64,000 bases of DNA. Source: Ethanoligenens harbinense YUAN-3. GTDB lineage: Bacteria > Bacillota > Clostridia > Oscillospirales > Ethanoligenentaceae. Below are positions 57,601 to 64,000 of this stretch, in pieces (position 1 is the first letter of the stretch; the number at the start of each line of letters is the position of its first letter). The notes below the pieces were generated by a model. It worked only from the letters and a program-made list of their open reading frames with translations, did no database searches and was not told the DNA's origin. The stretch is taken from contig NC_014828.1 of NCBI RefSeq assembly GCF_000178115.2, positions 2,493,501-2,557,500 of the forward strand, written 5' to 3'. The position numbers and the translations under genes were made by a program.

Positions 57601-59104
57601 TCCGCCCGCTGCCGTCAGCGGCGGTGCCGGAAGCCGTGCTGCCCACATAATATTGATAGCCGTCCGCAAGCAGGGAATTTGCCGTAGCGCCGGACGGCGC
57701 CTGTATGTGCGAAAACGTGCCGCCTTTGAGCGTTACACCCGCAGCGTCCGCCTGCAGACCGGTGGTGGTAAAGTTTCCTCCATTGATCGTGAGCGCGCCG
57801 GCTGTAAATGCGATATCATCGCGTGTGCCGATAAAAGTTCCGCCGTTGATGACCACATTGGCGTAGCTGGTCTCACACCAGAGCGCGTAACAGCCCGTTC
57901 CCGTTGTCTGAATCGTGCCGCCGTTAACTGTCACTCTGCCAAGGGAACAAACCGTATCGGTGCTGCTCGTAAGGATGCCGCTTTTGGCCGCGCTGCTGTC
58001 CGTGATCGTCAGTTCGCCATAATTGACTGAATAATAATCCACCCGAATATCGTGGACGCCCATGTCCAGTTTGTAGCCGTTTAGGTCCAGTGTCATTTTT
58101 TTAGTGATGCCGATTTCGCTGGTACACGCCGCGTCGCTTAGCAGCGTCAGTGTGCTGCCGCCGCTGCCTTGCGCGGCGGTAAGCGCCGAGGCAAAATCGG
58201 GATAGCCGGTGGTCACGCCGCCGGAGGTGGTCACGCTGGCGGCGGGAAGACTAAGCGTGCCCGTGGTACCGGAGGCCACGCTGCCGCTGTACAGGCTGCC
58301 GCCCGCAGCCGCCCCGGTGACGGACACACCCGTGGGCAACCAGAGATAAAGTGCGCCGCCGTTCAGCGTGGTCATATCCGGGTATGCATACGAATTTCCG
58401 GAAAATGTCAGGCTATTGACAGAAACGTCCGCGTCGGTCACACCGCTCAGCGTCACGACGGTGGGCGCCCGGCTCAACGCGGCGCCGCCCACGCCTGTCA
58501 GCGTACCGACGTCCGCTCCTCCCGAGCCGTGGCCAATGGCTTCCGCGCCGCTGCCCGCGACGGCATGTACGTTGCCGCCCAGAATGGCCACGCTGCCGCA
58601 GTCGGGACAGTAACCATCACCGCCGATACCGGCGGCGGCAGCGCCGCCGGTGGCGGTCAGGGTGCCTGTGCTGGCGTCGGTGATGTTCAGCGTTGCGCCA
58701 TTCTGCACTTCCACACCGGCGCAGCTGTCGCGGGAAGTCAGGACGTTGTCGCCCTTCAATGTTAGGTTTAGTGTCGTACCCGAATCAATTTCCAATGCGG
58801 AATAATCCTGGCTCGTAGCATCAATCTTGACGTCGTCCAGCGTAATATTGGCTGTGGCAACGCTGGAATCAATATAAATGTTATCCGTTTCCGTTGCAGT
58901 CGTGCCGGATATGGTCAGCGCTGTGCCGCTCAAAATGGTTAAAGTATTGTCTGAATAATCATAATCCAAGTATTCTAAACCGCCGGTCACGGTAAAACCG
59001 CCAACGGTTGCAACGCTTGCCGCGTTCGCGCGGAACGAGCCGCCGGGCAGCATGGTCAGCATCATACAAAGCGCCAGGAATATGCTTAAAAATTTCTTTT
59101 TCAT
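51665..59104 (-). CDS. Giant cell-wall-anchored surface protein with Ig-like and beta-helix repeats
   Basis: The protein has 2,479 residues. Residues 1-28 are a Sec signal; AGGAGGGG precedes the ATG. The N-terminal third is rich in short beta-strand repeats (LEIDSGTTLNLTLKGDNVLT, VEVQNGATLNITDASTG) typical of right-handed beta-helix surface proteins, with a GLUG-like region (about 588-735, FDGAGHKITGMTVDVS). Ig-like modules follow (for example VSYQWYKNGTPITDA), then two copies of a 202-residue block (about 1336-1537 and 1538-1739), further Ig-like and MBG-type modules, and a Thr/Gly/Ser linker. The C-terminus has NPKTG at 2442-2446, a hydrophobic stretch and a basic tail, a sortase signal of the NPxTG kind. 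No catalytic site is recognisable; adhesion or matrix binding is likely. It lies behind a regulator and a small gene on the same strand. Confidence 0.85.
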   Translation of the reverse strand: MKKKFLSIFLALCMMLTMLPGGSFRANAASVATVGGFTVTGGLEYLDYDYSDNTLTILSGTALTISGTTATETDNIYIDSSVATANITLDDVKIDATSQDYSALEIDSGTTLNLTLKGDNVLTSRDSCAGVEVQNGATLNITDASTGTLTATGGAAAAGIGGDGYCPDCGSVAILGGNVHAVAGSGAEAIGHGSGGADVGTLTGVGGAALSRAPTVVTLSGVTDADVSVNSLTFSGNSYAYPDMTTLNGGALYLWLPTGVSVTGAAAGGSLYSGSVASGTTGTLSLPAASVTTSGGVTTGYPDFASALTAAQGSGGSTLTLLSDAACTSEIGITKKMTLDLNGYKLDMGVHDIRVDYYSVNYGELTITDSSAAKSGILTSSTDTVCSLGRVTVNGGTIQTTGTGCYALWCETSYANVVINGGTFIGTRDDIAFTAGALTINGGNFTTTGLQADAAGVTLKGGTFSHIQAPSGATANSLLADGYQYYVGSTASGTAADGSGRIIGQTVTVGGRDWANDITYDSASKTYTVLSANGLRWISGVSNGTITADTYPSDPVLPGNTYFTSYTIKLGADIDLSGKNWTPIQSFMGTFDGAGHKITGMTVDVSDNHTVVFGGFFDYLYGTAENLSVSGSVTVTGGSSSTVYAGGITGDNKNSLSNCKANVNVTAVVASGMTGYAGGLAGVEMCGNTFNCISLGSITASGDGTAVTGALVGGIVSGALTNCYASASVNPTLSAVGYNDGATLTSIGAFDASGALTADSASSALAYGNNLANAVKYWVNQQQANAVNYVTWTTDTVPTLTTTYAAAYTPTYSGDWQKQPDGSYTRTDPDSGLTETAEAAVENGGTETPCETLEGAITAAQSESGCTVKLLTDATTENTVEVSSGTFTIDLNGKTWTSTAGTNNYGFRLDGTSNVTLKDSAGGGTFTGDAGVDYSTIYAKNTAVRIESGFYNCTGDGCALYADAVNNPNKKVTITGGTFLNRHIRANNPPVCINASNASISGGVFSNDYGQGVFFYYCPDVSFTGGTFADVEMYADSGITTVGGLLADGYAYRSTDPDSAWVSDVSGTRLSHVTVQAVPVTISAQPADTTVAYDYTAAPTLSVTAAATSSGDTVSYQWYKNGTPITDATSASYTIPTGFEVGAYSYYCAVTCDGYTLNSSTATVTVNKIDGSIANNDYTTSYTYTAAAITEPATGNFKTNSGGTVSFTWYKGDSTADADKLTGAPSEAGTYTLKADVAEADHYTAASTTVKVTISYLDNTPVPMLSGTKGTNGWFTGGVTVSAPSGYTIATSNDGGAAWGDSLTVSADMNSAYTYYLKQTSTGYITGAKTVTVKQDTAAPTIGTLAYSEHQSFLDWLFHKSEITVTVPVTDDLSGTDHILYVLTPDGGTAQAAQTATVTNGNATFNVSSTFKGTIAITAYDKAGNASATVTTSKMEVENTAPTLTVTDGTNAFTDNWYTTAQTLHISAADTGSGLKSVTCTVDNGSARTLFAESDSDSGLTSSKDATLSTEEGTHTYVVTATDNALNTTTRTVTVKQDTAAPTIGTLAYSEHQSFLDWLFHKSEITVTVPVTDDLSGADHILYVLTPDGGTAQAAQTATVTNGNATFTVSSTFKGTIAITAYDKAGNASATVTTSKVAVEDTAPTLTVNDGAKAFTSDWYTTAQTLHISAADAGSDLKSVTCTVDNGSARTLFAESDSDSGLTSSKDATLSTEEGTHTYVVTATDNALNTTTRTVTVKQDTVPPTVSASGNPAAPTQSAALHIAATAGASGVKNVTVSGPQGDKDITGTYQNGYSVMRNGTYTFTLTNNAGVSVSSTPVVVTQIDTAKPVAAVNTNGYTDGAWTKNDVKLDISNTTQNLGTTTLEYSTDNGKTWTTFDGSLTDSSEGVTAYSFRATSESGIQSDVKTVIVKIDKTAPTNLTIGFKQNPFKAVAHFVTFGIFFGSTIDVNFTADDLNGVDHYEYQTVAEGDTFDTNGTWQTGSPSIAPDFKGTIYTRAVDKAGNISGTVAKSLVVDQTAPAITANSGDSTLIILDANACIPVEVKDNGAGVGTVTYQINGGEVQTVDLTSNDYSDLTKDYSFNIGSLPDGIYDVTVNAQDNAGNTAATVTVHVTKNAAQTGFGFASASLSKTYGDAPFTVTATGGQSSGAATYTVTSGADVLSVDASTGKVTIQKAGNAVITAMKEAGNGYSVTTAQLTVNVLKAEPTVQVIPTASDITVIGKLSSSHLSGGKTSVPGTFDWTNPDTVVSSSGSYSVTFTPADTENYSTVVCQVPVKVSPVLTGSGSNTPQLDCTSATMPAGVTAVSLESNIQSSGSSADSVVENLIRQNGSLGNLNHLTVYDLKLLDQNGNPIEHFAGKIKVKIPIPVGMSGNLKVLWYNPAVGTLTDMHATREGGYLVFETSHFSYYAVAQLASSSDTGSSTGTTKDTGSSTGTTSGTVPNPKTGSGGWPILPLALLGGSAATSAIIMKRRKISRRKK
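53887..55098 (-). repeat. Tandem 606-bp intragenic duplication
   Basis: Bases 53887-54492 and 54493-55098 are in-frame copies of 202 codons, nearly identical in DNA over long stretches. Each encodes two Ig-like modules beginning VKQDTAAPTIGTLAYSEHQS or its equivalent, with the YDKAGNASATVTTSK and HTYVVTATDNALNTTTRTV motifs. The identity suggests recent duplication or gene conversion. Confidence 0.9.
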
Positions 59105-59139
59105 GTCGTCCCCTCCTGAAAATGTCTCATATCTATTGT

Positions 59140-59403
59140 TTACGACTCGATATATGGATCAAAATCAAGGATGAAGGCCGTCAGCTCCAAAGCCGCGGCT
59201 GCCTCGTCGGGCGGCGGGCCGTCCCTCGCGCGCAAAATCAACTGCAGCTTTTTCAGAGGCTGCTCACGAGCGGCCAGCGCCCGGATGAGCATGGCCTGCC
59301 ACTCATCCTTCGCAAGCCGGACACGCCCGGCAAGGGAAAGCCCGGGCACACCGTCCCGCTCCACCAGTTTGACATCGGACTTTAACCGCATCATCTCGTT
59401 CAT
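59140..59403 (-). CDS. Small protein of unknown function (weakly PqqD-like)
   Basis: The protein has 87 residues from ATG 59403, which has GAGGG 6 bp upstream. MRLKSDVKLVERDGVPGLSL at the N-terminus, a helical middle and ELTAFILDFDPYIES at the C-terminus loosely recall the PqqD/peptide-chaperone fold, but the match is weak and no radical SAM gene is nearby. It sits 12 bp after the LuxR-type regulator gene and 35 bp before the giant surface protein gene, so the three probably form one operon. It has no signal peptide. Confidence 0.55.
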   Translation of the reverse strand: MNEMMRLKSDVKLVERDGVPGLSLAGRVRLAKDEWQAMLIRALAAREQPLKKLQLILRARDGPPPDEAAAALELTAFILDFDPYIES

Positions 59404-59415
59404 CGTGTGCCCTCA

Positions 59416-61770
59416 TTAAATCAGATGCAGCTTTTCCGCTGCGTCTTTAGCCTCGCTCCGCCGGCTGACGCCGAGCTTTTGCAGGATGTGGCTGACGTGG
59501 GTCTTCACCGTTGCCAGCTTGATATCCAATATTTCTCCGATTTCCTGATTGCTCAGATTTTCACACAAAAGCCGCAGAACCTGTGTCTCTGCTGCCGAAA
59601 GCGGCTCACTCGGCGCGGGCAGCGGTTTCAGAAAGCGCGGATACAGCACCGCCTGCGCCCGCACGGCGGCGGTCAGGCGGTGAAGATACTCCATGTCACA
59701 GGCCCAGCTGCAGTCATTCAGCAGCGGCAGAATCGCCGCACCGTACTGTGCTACCGGCCAGATGAACGAATACCCGCGGCAGGTGTCCAGCACCTCGCAG
59801 AATTCCGTCTTCCAAGCCCCGTCTCCCATGCGAAAATGACACAGCGCCGTCAGCAGCCGTATGTAAATAGCGTCCATCACGCGGCCGCAGTGTTTGCAAT
59901 AGGGCCGCAGCCGCGCCAGTACCAGCAACGCGTCGTCATACTCGCCCGTGGTGAGCTGCACCATGACGCGCGTAAAATACTGGTAGCGCCACATGGCCCA
60001 GAGCCGAACATTGTCTCTCGGCGCTTTTTTGTGCAGCCATTTTTCCGCCGCCGCGGTGTCGCCCAGCCACAAGTGCAGCCGGCAGAGCATCGCGTCGATG
60101 TTGGGCAGAAACCGCTTTTGCTTTGTGGCAAGAGATTTGGCGCGCAGGTTCGCGATGGATTCCAGTGCCGCCCGCGCCTTGCCCTGCGACACCTGCACCC
60201 GCGCCAGCAGGCCCACCACGGCAAACTCAATGTCTGGCGTGCCCTTTACCTGAATCTCGCCCAGACGGGACATCAGCGTCAGCAACCGTTTCGATACGTC
60301 CAGCCCTTTTTCAAATTTGCTCTCACAGATGCCGCAGTCGGCCAGACCTACGCCGTCCGGCCCCAGCACGGTTTCCAGTGGCTTGCGCATGGTGGCGTAG
60401 AGCAAATCGTCTTTTTTCGACCATTCGCAGAAATCCTTACCGCCGTTCATTATGCTCGGCAGCATGCTGGTGACGGAAAAAGCGGGCAGGGCGATCTGCT
60501 TGTCCGACATGACGCGAAAGATATTTTTGATGATTTCCACCAGCCCCTTGCTGCCCCGCTGGGGCAGCGCGATGTCCAGGTAGGCCAGCTTACTGCGCAC
60601 GCTTTTATACTCCGGATCGTTTTTTACCAGACCGGCGGCATAGCTTTTCAGCGCCTGATACCATTCCTCCGAGGCTTCGTAATCCAGGCACAGAGAGGTC
60701 ATCATGCTCATGCCACACATCAGCGTGGGGGAGCGCAGAATTCCCTCTTTCGGCAGTGCAAAATAATACCGCACCATCTCATGGTAATGCCCCAAGCCGG
60801 GGTGCCTCTCCGCGTTTTTCTCCAGCAACTCGGAAACCTTGTGTTTTTCGCCCGCGCGGGTATAATAGTCCAGCGCTTGGCTGGTTTCGCCGTGCAGCTC
60901 GTAATAAAGCGCGGCGCGGCTGTAAAGTGCCCGCTGCTCTGTTTCATCCATTACCTGGTGCAACTTCCACATCAGAAATTCCCGGAAAATGGGCCAGAAA
61001 TGCCAGGTTTCCAGCCTGTCGAACAGCAGCATGCTGGTATCGCGCTGCAGCTTTCCCAGCAATTCTCCCACATTGGAATCACCGCTGACGATCTTGACCA
61101 GCTCCAGATGAACGCCTTCAAACGGTGCCAAACTCACCAGCAGACGGCGCAACGGCATCTCAAATTGCCGGTAAACCGCCTCGTCATAATAGAAAAAAAG
61201 CTCCCATTTCACGGCACTCAACACAGTTTCTCCGTAGGGCGTATCTTGCCCCAGCTTGCGGCAAAGAATATCCATGCCAATGGGGTAGCCTTTGATGTCA
61301 CGCTGAATGTCGGCCATCTCGCCGGCACTGACGGAATGTCCACGCGCTTCCAGCATCTGCCGGGCGGTTTCTCGGTCAAACAGCAGCATGGGCGCGTCGA
61401 TCACCAGCAGTGTGCCTGTAAACTGAAACGGCATAAGCCATCCGGGAATATATCCTCGTGTCAGCAAAACAAAATGCAGATCATGCCGCGCACGAATCAG
61501 GTCACAGAGCGCCTGCCTGCATTCTTGCCCCGAAAAATATTGGAGATCGTCCACCAGCACGGCGTCGCAGCCTTTCGGTGGCTTTTGCAGCGATGAAAGT
61601 GCATCCTCCGCACCGAGCGTGCAGACGGTGTGCCCGGCCAACAGCGCTTGTGCGGCGGTCGTTTTCCCGCAGCCGCAGGGCGCGCTGAACAAAATGACCC
61701 GGCAGCGTTCCCAACCGGCGAGAAAAATTTCTTTCAACGCCGGTTTTATGATGGCGTTTGTTTCGTTCAT
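59416..61770 (-). CDS. MalT-like LuxR-family transcriptional regulator with NTPase domain
   Basis: The protein has 784 residues, in the range of large LuxR/MalT (LAL/STAND) regulators. The N-terminal NTPase domain has Walker A FSAPCGCGKTT (about residues 28-38) and Walker B AVLVDDLQYFSG. A long helical TPR-like middle (about 280-700) follows. The C-terminal HTH_LUXR (about 720-784) reads LSAAETQVLRLLCENLSNQE then LATVKTHVSHILQKLGVSRR. Such proteins are ATP-dependent, ligand-controlled activators. It is the first gene of the run leading to the giant surface protein and is its natural candidate regulator. Confidence 0.9.
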   Translation of the reverse strand: MNETNAIIKPALKEIFLAGWERCRVILFSAPCGCGKTTAAQALLAGHTVCTLGAEDALSSLQKPPKGCDAVLVDDLQYFSGQECRQALCDLIRARHDLHFVLLTRGYIPGWLMPFQFTGTLLVIDAPMLLFDRETARQMLEARGHSVSAGEMADIQRDIKGYPIGMDILCRKLGQDTPYGETVLSAVKWELFFYYDEAVYRQFEMPLRRLLVSLAPFEGVHLELVKIVSGDSNVGELLGKLQRDTSMLLFDRLETWHFWPIFREFLMWKLHQVMDETEQRALYSRAALYYELHGETSQALDYYTRAGEKHKVSELLEKNAERHPGLGHYHEMVRYYFALPKEGILRSPTLMCGMSMMTSLCLDYEASEEWYQALKSYAAGLVKNDPEYKSVRSKLAYLDIALPQRGSKGLVEIIKNIFRVMSDKQIALPAFSVTSMLPSIMNGGKDFCEWSKKDDLLYATMRKPLETVLGPDGVGLADCGICESKFEKGLDVSKRLLTLMSRLGEIQVKGTPDIEFAVVGLLARVQVSQGKARAALESIANLRAKSLATKQKRFLPNIDAMLCRLHLWLGDTAAAEKWLHKKAPRDNVRLWAMWRYQYFTRVMVQLTTGEYDDALLVLARLRPYCKHCGRVMDAIYIRLLTALCHFRMGDGAWKTEFCEVLDTCRGYSFIWPVAQYGAAILPLLNDCSWACDMEYLHRLTAAVRAQAVLYPRFLKPLPAPSEPLSAAETQVLRLLCENLSNQEIGEILDIKLATVKTHVSHILQKLGVSRRSEAKDAAEKLHLI

Positions 61771-62868
61771 CCTCCGGCCTCCCGCAAAAAATTCGACTGT
61801 CGTTTATCCACCATATTGAAGCATAGAAGCATATAAAAACAGACCGGAACCGCGGCGCAGAAAAAAAGGCAGTTCCTCACGCGGAGCGGAAATCCGATAT
61901 TGCCGCATAATCTTTACGATACTTATACATTATAGCAGTCACTTTTGCGTTTGTAATCCATCCAAAGTATGATTTGGGTTTTACCTTGCGAGGTTATATA
62001 GCGGGGCTTTCCTTTCCTTCAGAAAGGGCTTTGCAGAACGCAAGCAATTTCCGTGAAATGATCCGGAAAGCTGCAAAACGGCCATATTACGTTCCGTGCT
62101 TCTTCTGTATCTCCGCGCTTTTGGATCGCAACAAATCCAATCGCCGCAGCGCTTTCCAGCACCGCCAGATACGGAAGATAAAAACATACCACACATCAGG
62201 GCAGCTTTTGAATTTCTGGCTCGAATATAATCGGTCGCTCTATGAAAATGCGAAAATTCTCCTTAAAAAATGCAAAACGCTACTTTGGGTCAATCAATAT
62301 TTGGCTGTTGTCGTTTATTCCGCTTTCATTTATCTACAATGTTTTATTTACAGGCATGATCGCACCATATCCGTTGATTGTTTCTTCCGCCATTGTGTTC
62401 CCTGCACCACAACACAACTGTCTGCCGGGGACACTTTGACCATTACACCCCACAAGCGGCATCGAGTGAAGTTTACAAGCATCGAACCGCCATGTTTCTG
62501 GCTTTGTGTTTTTTGGAAGTAAGACCGTGACCGTTGATTTAACGGTTACTTTGAAAGCGGAGAAACAACATGAACATTCTGATTCTTTCAGGCGCGATCG
62601 TAAAAGCGGGGCAACCGCGCTGCTCATTGAATATGCTGTAGGTGTCGCATGGAAAAGATTCACCTCCAACTCTGTGTTTCCCATATAATCGAGTGTTTTC
62701 TGGCTATTGTTTCAACAAGGTTTACAAAGCAACCACATTAAATTGATTTTTTGTATTTTTTCATATATCATTAAATTGTTGCTTTTTTGAGATGAAATAA
62801 GTGTTATGAAAAATCATTTCAAAATTGCCAGAACTTAAAATTCAGGAAAGAGAAAGGTAGAATGGGGA
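61771..62868. other. 1.1-kb region with degraded plus-strand coding sequence
   Basis: A 65-codon plus-strand frame at 62242-62439 (MKMRKFSLKNAKRYFGSINI, then a hydrophobic segment) has one clear membrane helix. Together with shorter frames at 61974-62522 and 62506-62688 it suggests a small membrane protein gene broken by frameshifts, but no family is recognisable. The rest is AT-rich and presumably holds the promoters of the divergent genes at 61770 and 62869. Confidence 0.4.
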
Positions 62869-64000
62869 ATGAAAAAAGTTAAAGCACTACTGTCGCTTAT
62901 TCTTTCGGCGATACTGGTTTTCACCATGGCAGTAACACCTGTTCACGCAAGCAGCGTAGCAAAAGCAGAAACGGCTTCGTCCATCAGGTTGGTTTCTATG
63001 AACAGTACCACCAAAAACTGTATATCGATCGCACTCGATACGGCCGCGATGGCAAGCGGCATTCCTGGTTTGCCTGCGATTGTCGCCCCGCTAATGAATC
63101 TGATATCCCCAAGTCCCGACGCTCAAATACTCCAGGACGTGACTGAAATCAAAAATGAGTTAACGAAAATGGAAAACCAGTTGAACACGATAGACAGCAA
63201 GTTGTCGAGTCTGCAACAAGAAGTGAACATTGATACCACCAAAGCTTCATTGGGCAATGCGCTGAATTCTTTTTATGCGCAATTTCAAAACTATCCGGTT
63301 ATAGCGCAAGATTATCTCCAACAGATTGATTCCATTCAAAGCATGCCAACAGACACCGCAGACGAAAAAGCCCAGCAACAGGCAGCGATAACGCAGTTCT
63401 TCCAAAGCATCTATTACTCAACTCCGGTAAATGGCAGCCAGGATATATTTCAATCGGTGCAGAATTTACGGCAATTGATGACGAAAACTTGGTATACCAA
63501 CGCCAATGCCAACTACGACATCATCGGCACGTTCGATGAGTACGAGTGTTACGCGTATCCTTGGGAGCACCAAGCTTATACGGAGCGGCAGAGTTTTCGG
63601 GCATATGTTATTGGGACCTACTCCATGCTCAATGCCATTGCACTGATGAGCCTGGAATACGCGAACCAGAATCCTCCCAGCACCTGGGCAAATCATCCTG
63701 GAACGACCTATGCGCCAAATTACTATGATGGATCCGGTTTTTCGCCGCAAATCGAACTGACAAATTTTGAGTCCAACCTTCAGGATGTCAATACGATACT
63801 AGCAGGTGAATCAACCTTTACACGGCGCCCGAGCGATCAACGATACTATCAAGTGCCGGGTCATGAATGCCTGCTGGCAAGCAGTGCAGAAAATTGGCCC
63901 AAAGTCTTGAGCAATTCCGATACTGGCGCTGGCTGCACTTCCGTTTTTACTGGTCAGATATGGACACAAACATGCGATGCCTTAACGGCTGGTCAATTTT
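62869..64000 (+). CDS. Secreted helical protein of unknown function (3' end outside window)
   Basis: The frame is open from ATG 62869 to the window end (377 codons). Residues 1-27 are a Sec signal ending PVHAS. A hydrophobic stretch, ASGIPGLPAIVAPLMNLISP (about 61-80), is followed by a coiled coil with heptad spacing (DVTEIKNELTKMENQLNTID, about 86-115), then a long helical, Gln/Asn/Tyr-rich region. I recognise no family. A hydrophobic hairpin-like segment next to a coiled coil is a layout shared with alpha-pore-forming toxins and with cell-surface proteins, so a membrane-active role is possible but unproven. AAGG lies 12 bp upstream; the site is weak. Confidence 0.75.
   Translation, partial: MKKVKALLSLILSAILVFTMAVTPVHASSVAKAETASSIRLVSMNSTTKNCISIALDTAAMASGIPGLPAIVAPLMNLISPSPDAQILQDVTEIKNELTKMENQLNTIDSKLSSLQQEVNIDTTKASLGNALNSFYAQFQNYPVIAQDYLQQIDSIQSMPTDTADEKAQQQAAITQFFQSIYYSTPVNGSQDIFQSVQNLRQLMTKTWYTNANANYDIIGTFDEYECYAYPWEHQAYTERQSFRAYVIGTYSMLNAIALMSLEYANQNPPSTWANHPGTTYAPNYYDGSGFSPQIELTNFESNLQDVNTILAGESTFTRRPSDQRYYQVPGHECLLASSAENWPKVLSNSDTGAGCTSVFTGQIWTQTCDALTAGQF

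Noticed and set aside
59407-61596. A 729-codon open frame on the plus strand
   Set aside because: It is antisense to the LuxR/MalT-like regulator, which has intact Walker and helix-turn-helix motifs; the plus-strand product shows no domain.

Overview
This 64 kb window looks like chromosomal DNA of an anaerobic, nitrogen-fixing Firmicute of the class Clostridia. This is inferred from the gene families (AnfO, OpuC, lipoprotein solute receptors, sortase-type surface proteins) and the strong purine-rich ribosome binding sites; the species cannot be fixed from the sequence alone. I saw no rRNA, tRNA or CRISPR array.

Layout. (1) 1-3.3 kb, plus strand: the tail of an alternative (Fe-only) nitrogenase locus, with the 3' end of a homocitrate-synthase-like gene, anfO, a repeat protein of unknown function and a metal-type ABC binding protein. 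(2) 3.9-10.7 kb, plus strand: a 1,824-residue cell-wall-anchored PHP metallohydrolase of CehA/McbA type, followed by a YibE/F membrane protein. (3) 11.1-22.2 kb, minus strand: a complete urea/short-amide ABC importer (urtABCDE) with a cytidylate-kinase-like gene and a nitrilase-type amidase. Directly downstream lie a response regulator, a second UrtA-like lipoprotein and a histidine kinase, which suggests a receptor-kinase-regulator system sensing the same class of solute. (4) 22.6-25.0 kb: an IS66 element with a perfect 8-bp target duplication. (5) 25.6-44.2 kb, minus strand: surface-polysaccharide genes. The AT-rich part (flippase, polymerase, glycosyltransferases, acetyl- and acyltransferases) and the GC-richer GDP-fucose part (gmd, a glycosyltransferase, fcl, manC) are separated by wrecked genes (UDP-glucose dehydrogenase, phosphohexomutase, IS3 pieces). 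A divergent AraC-type regulator follows gmd. (6) 45.3-47.1 kb: a graveyard of IS630, IS21 and IS3 fragments plus a dehydrogenase scrap. (7) 47.1-50.4 kb, minus strand: an OpuC-type osmoprotectant importer. (8) 51.7-61.8 kb, minus strand: a MalT/LuxR-type ATPase regulator, a small protein and a 2,479-residue surface protein. (9) 62.9 kb to the end: the start of a secreted helical protein of unknown function that runs off the window.

Two themes connect the parts. One is nitrogen acquisition: nitrogenase accessory genes, then amide/urea import, intracellular amide hydrolysis and dedicated sensing. The other is the cell surface: two giant proteins that both end in an NPxTG sorting signal, and a polysaccharide locus that is visibly being rearranged, with several genes reduced by internal deletions.
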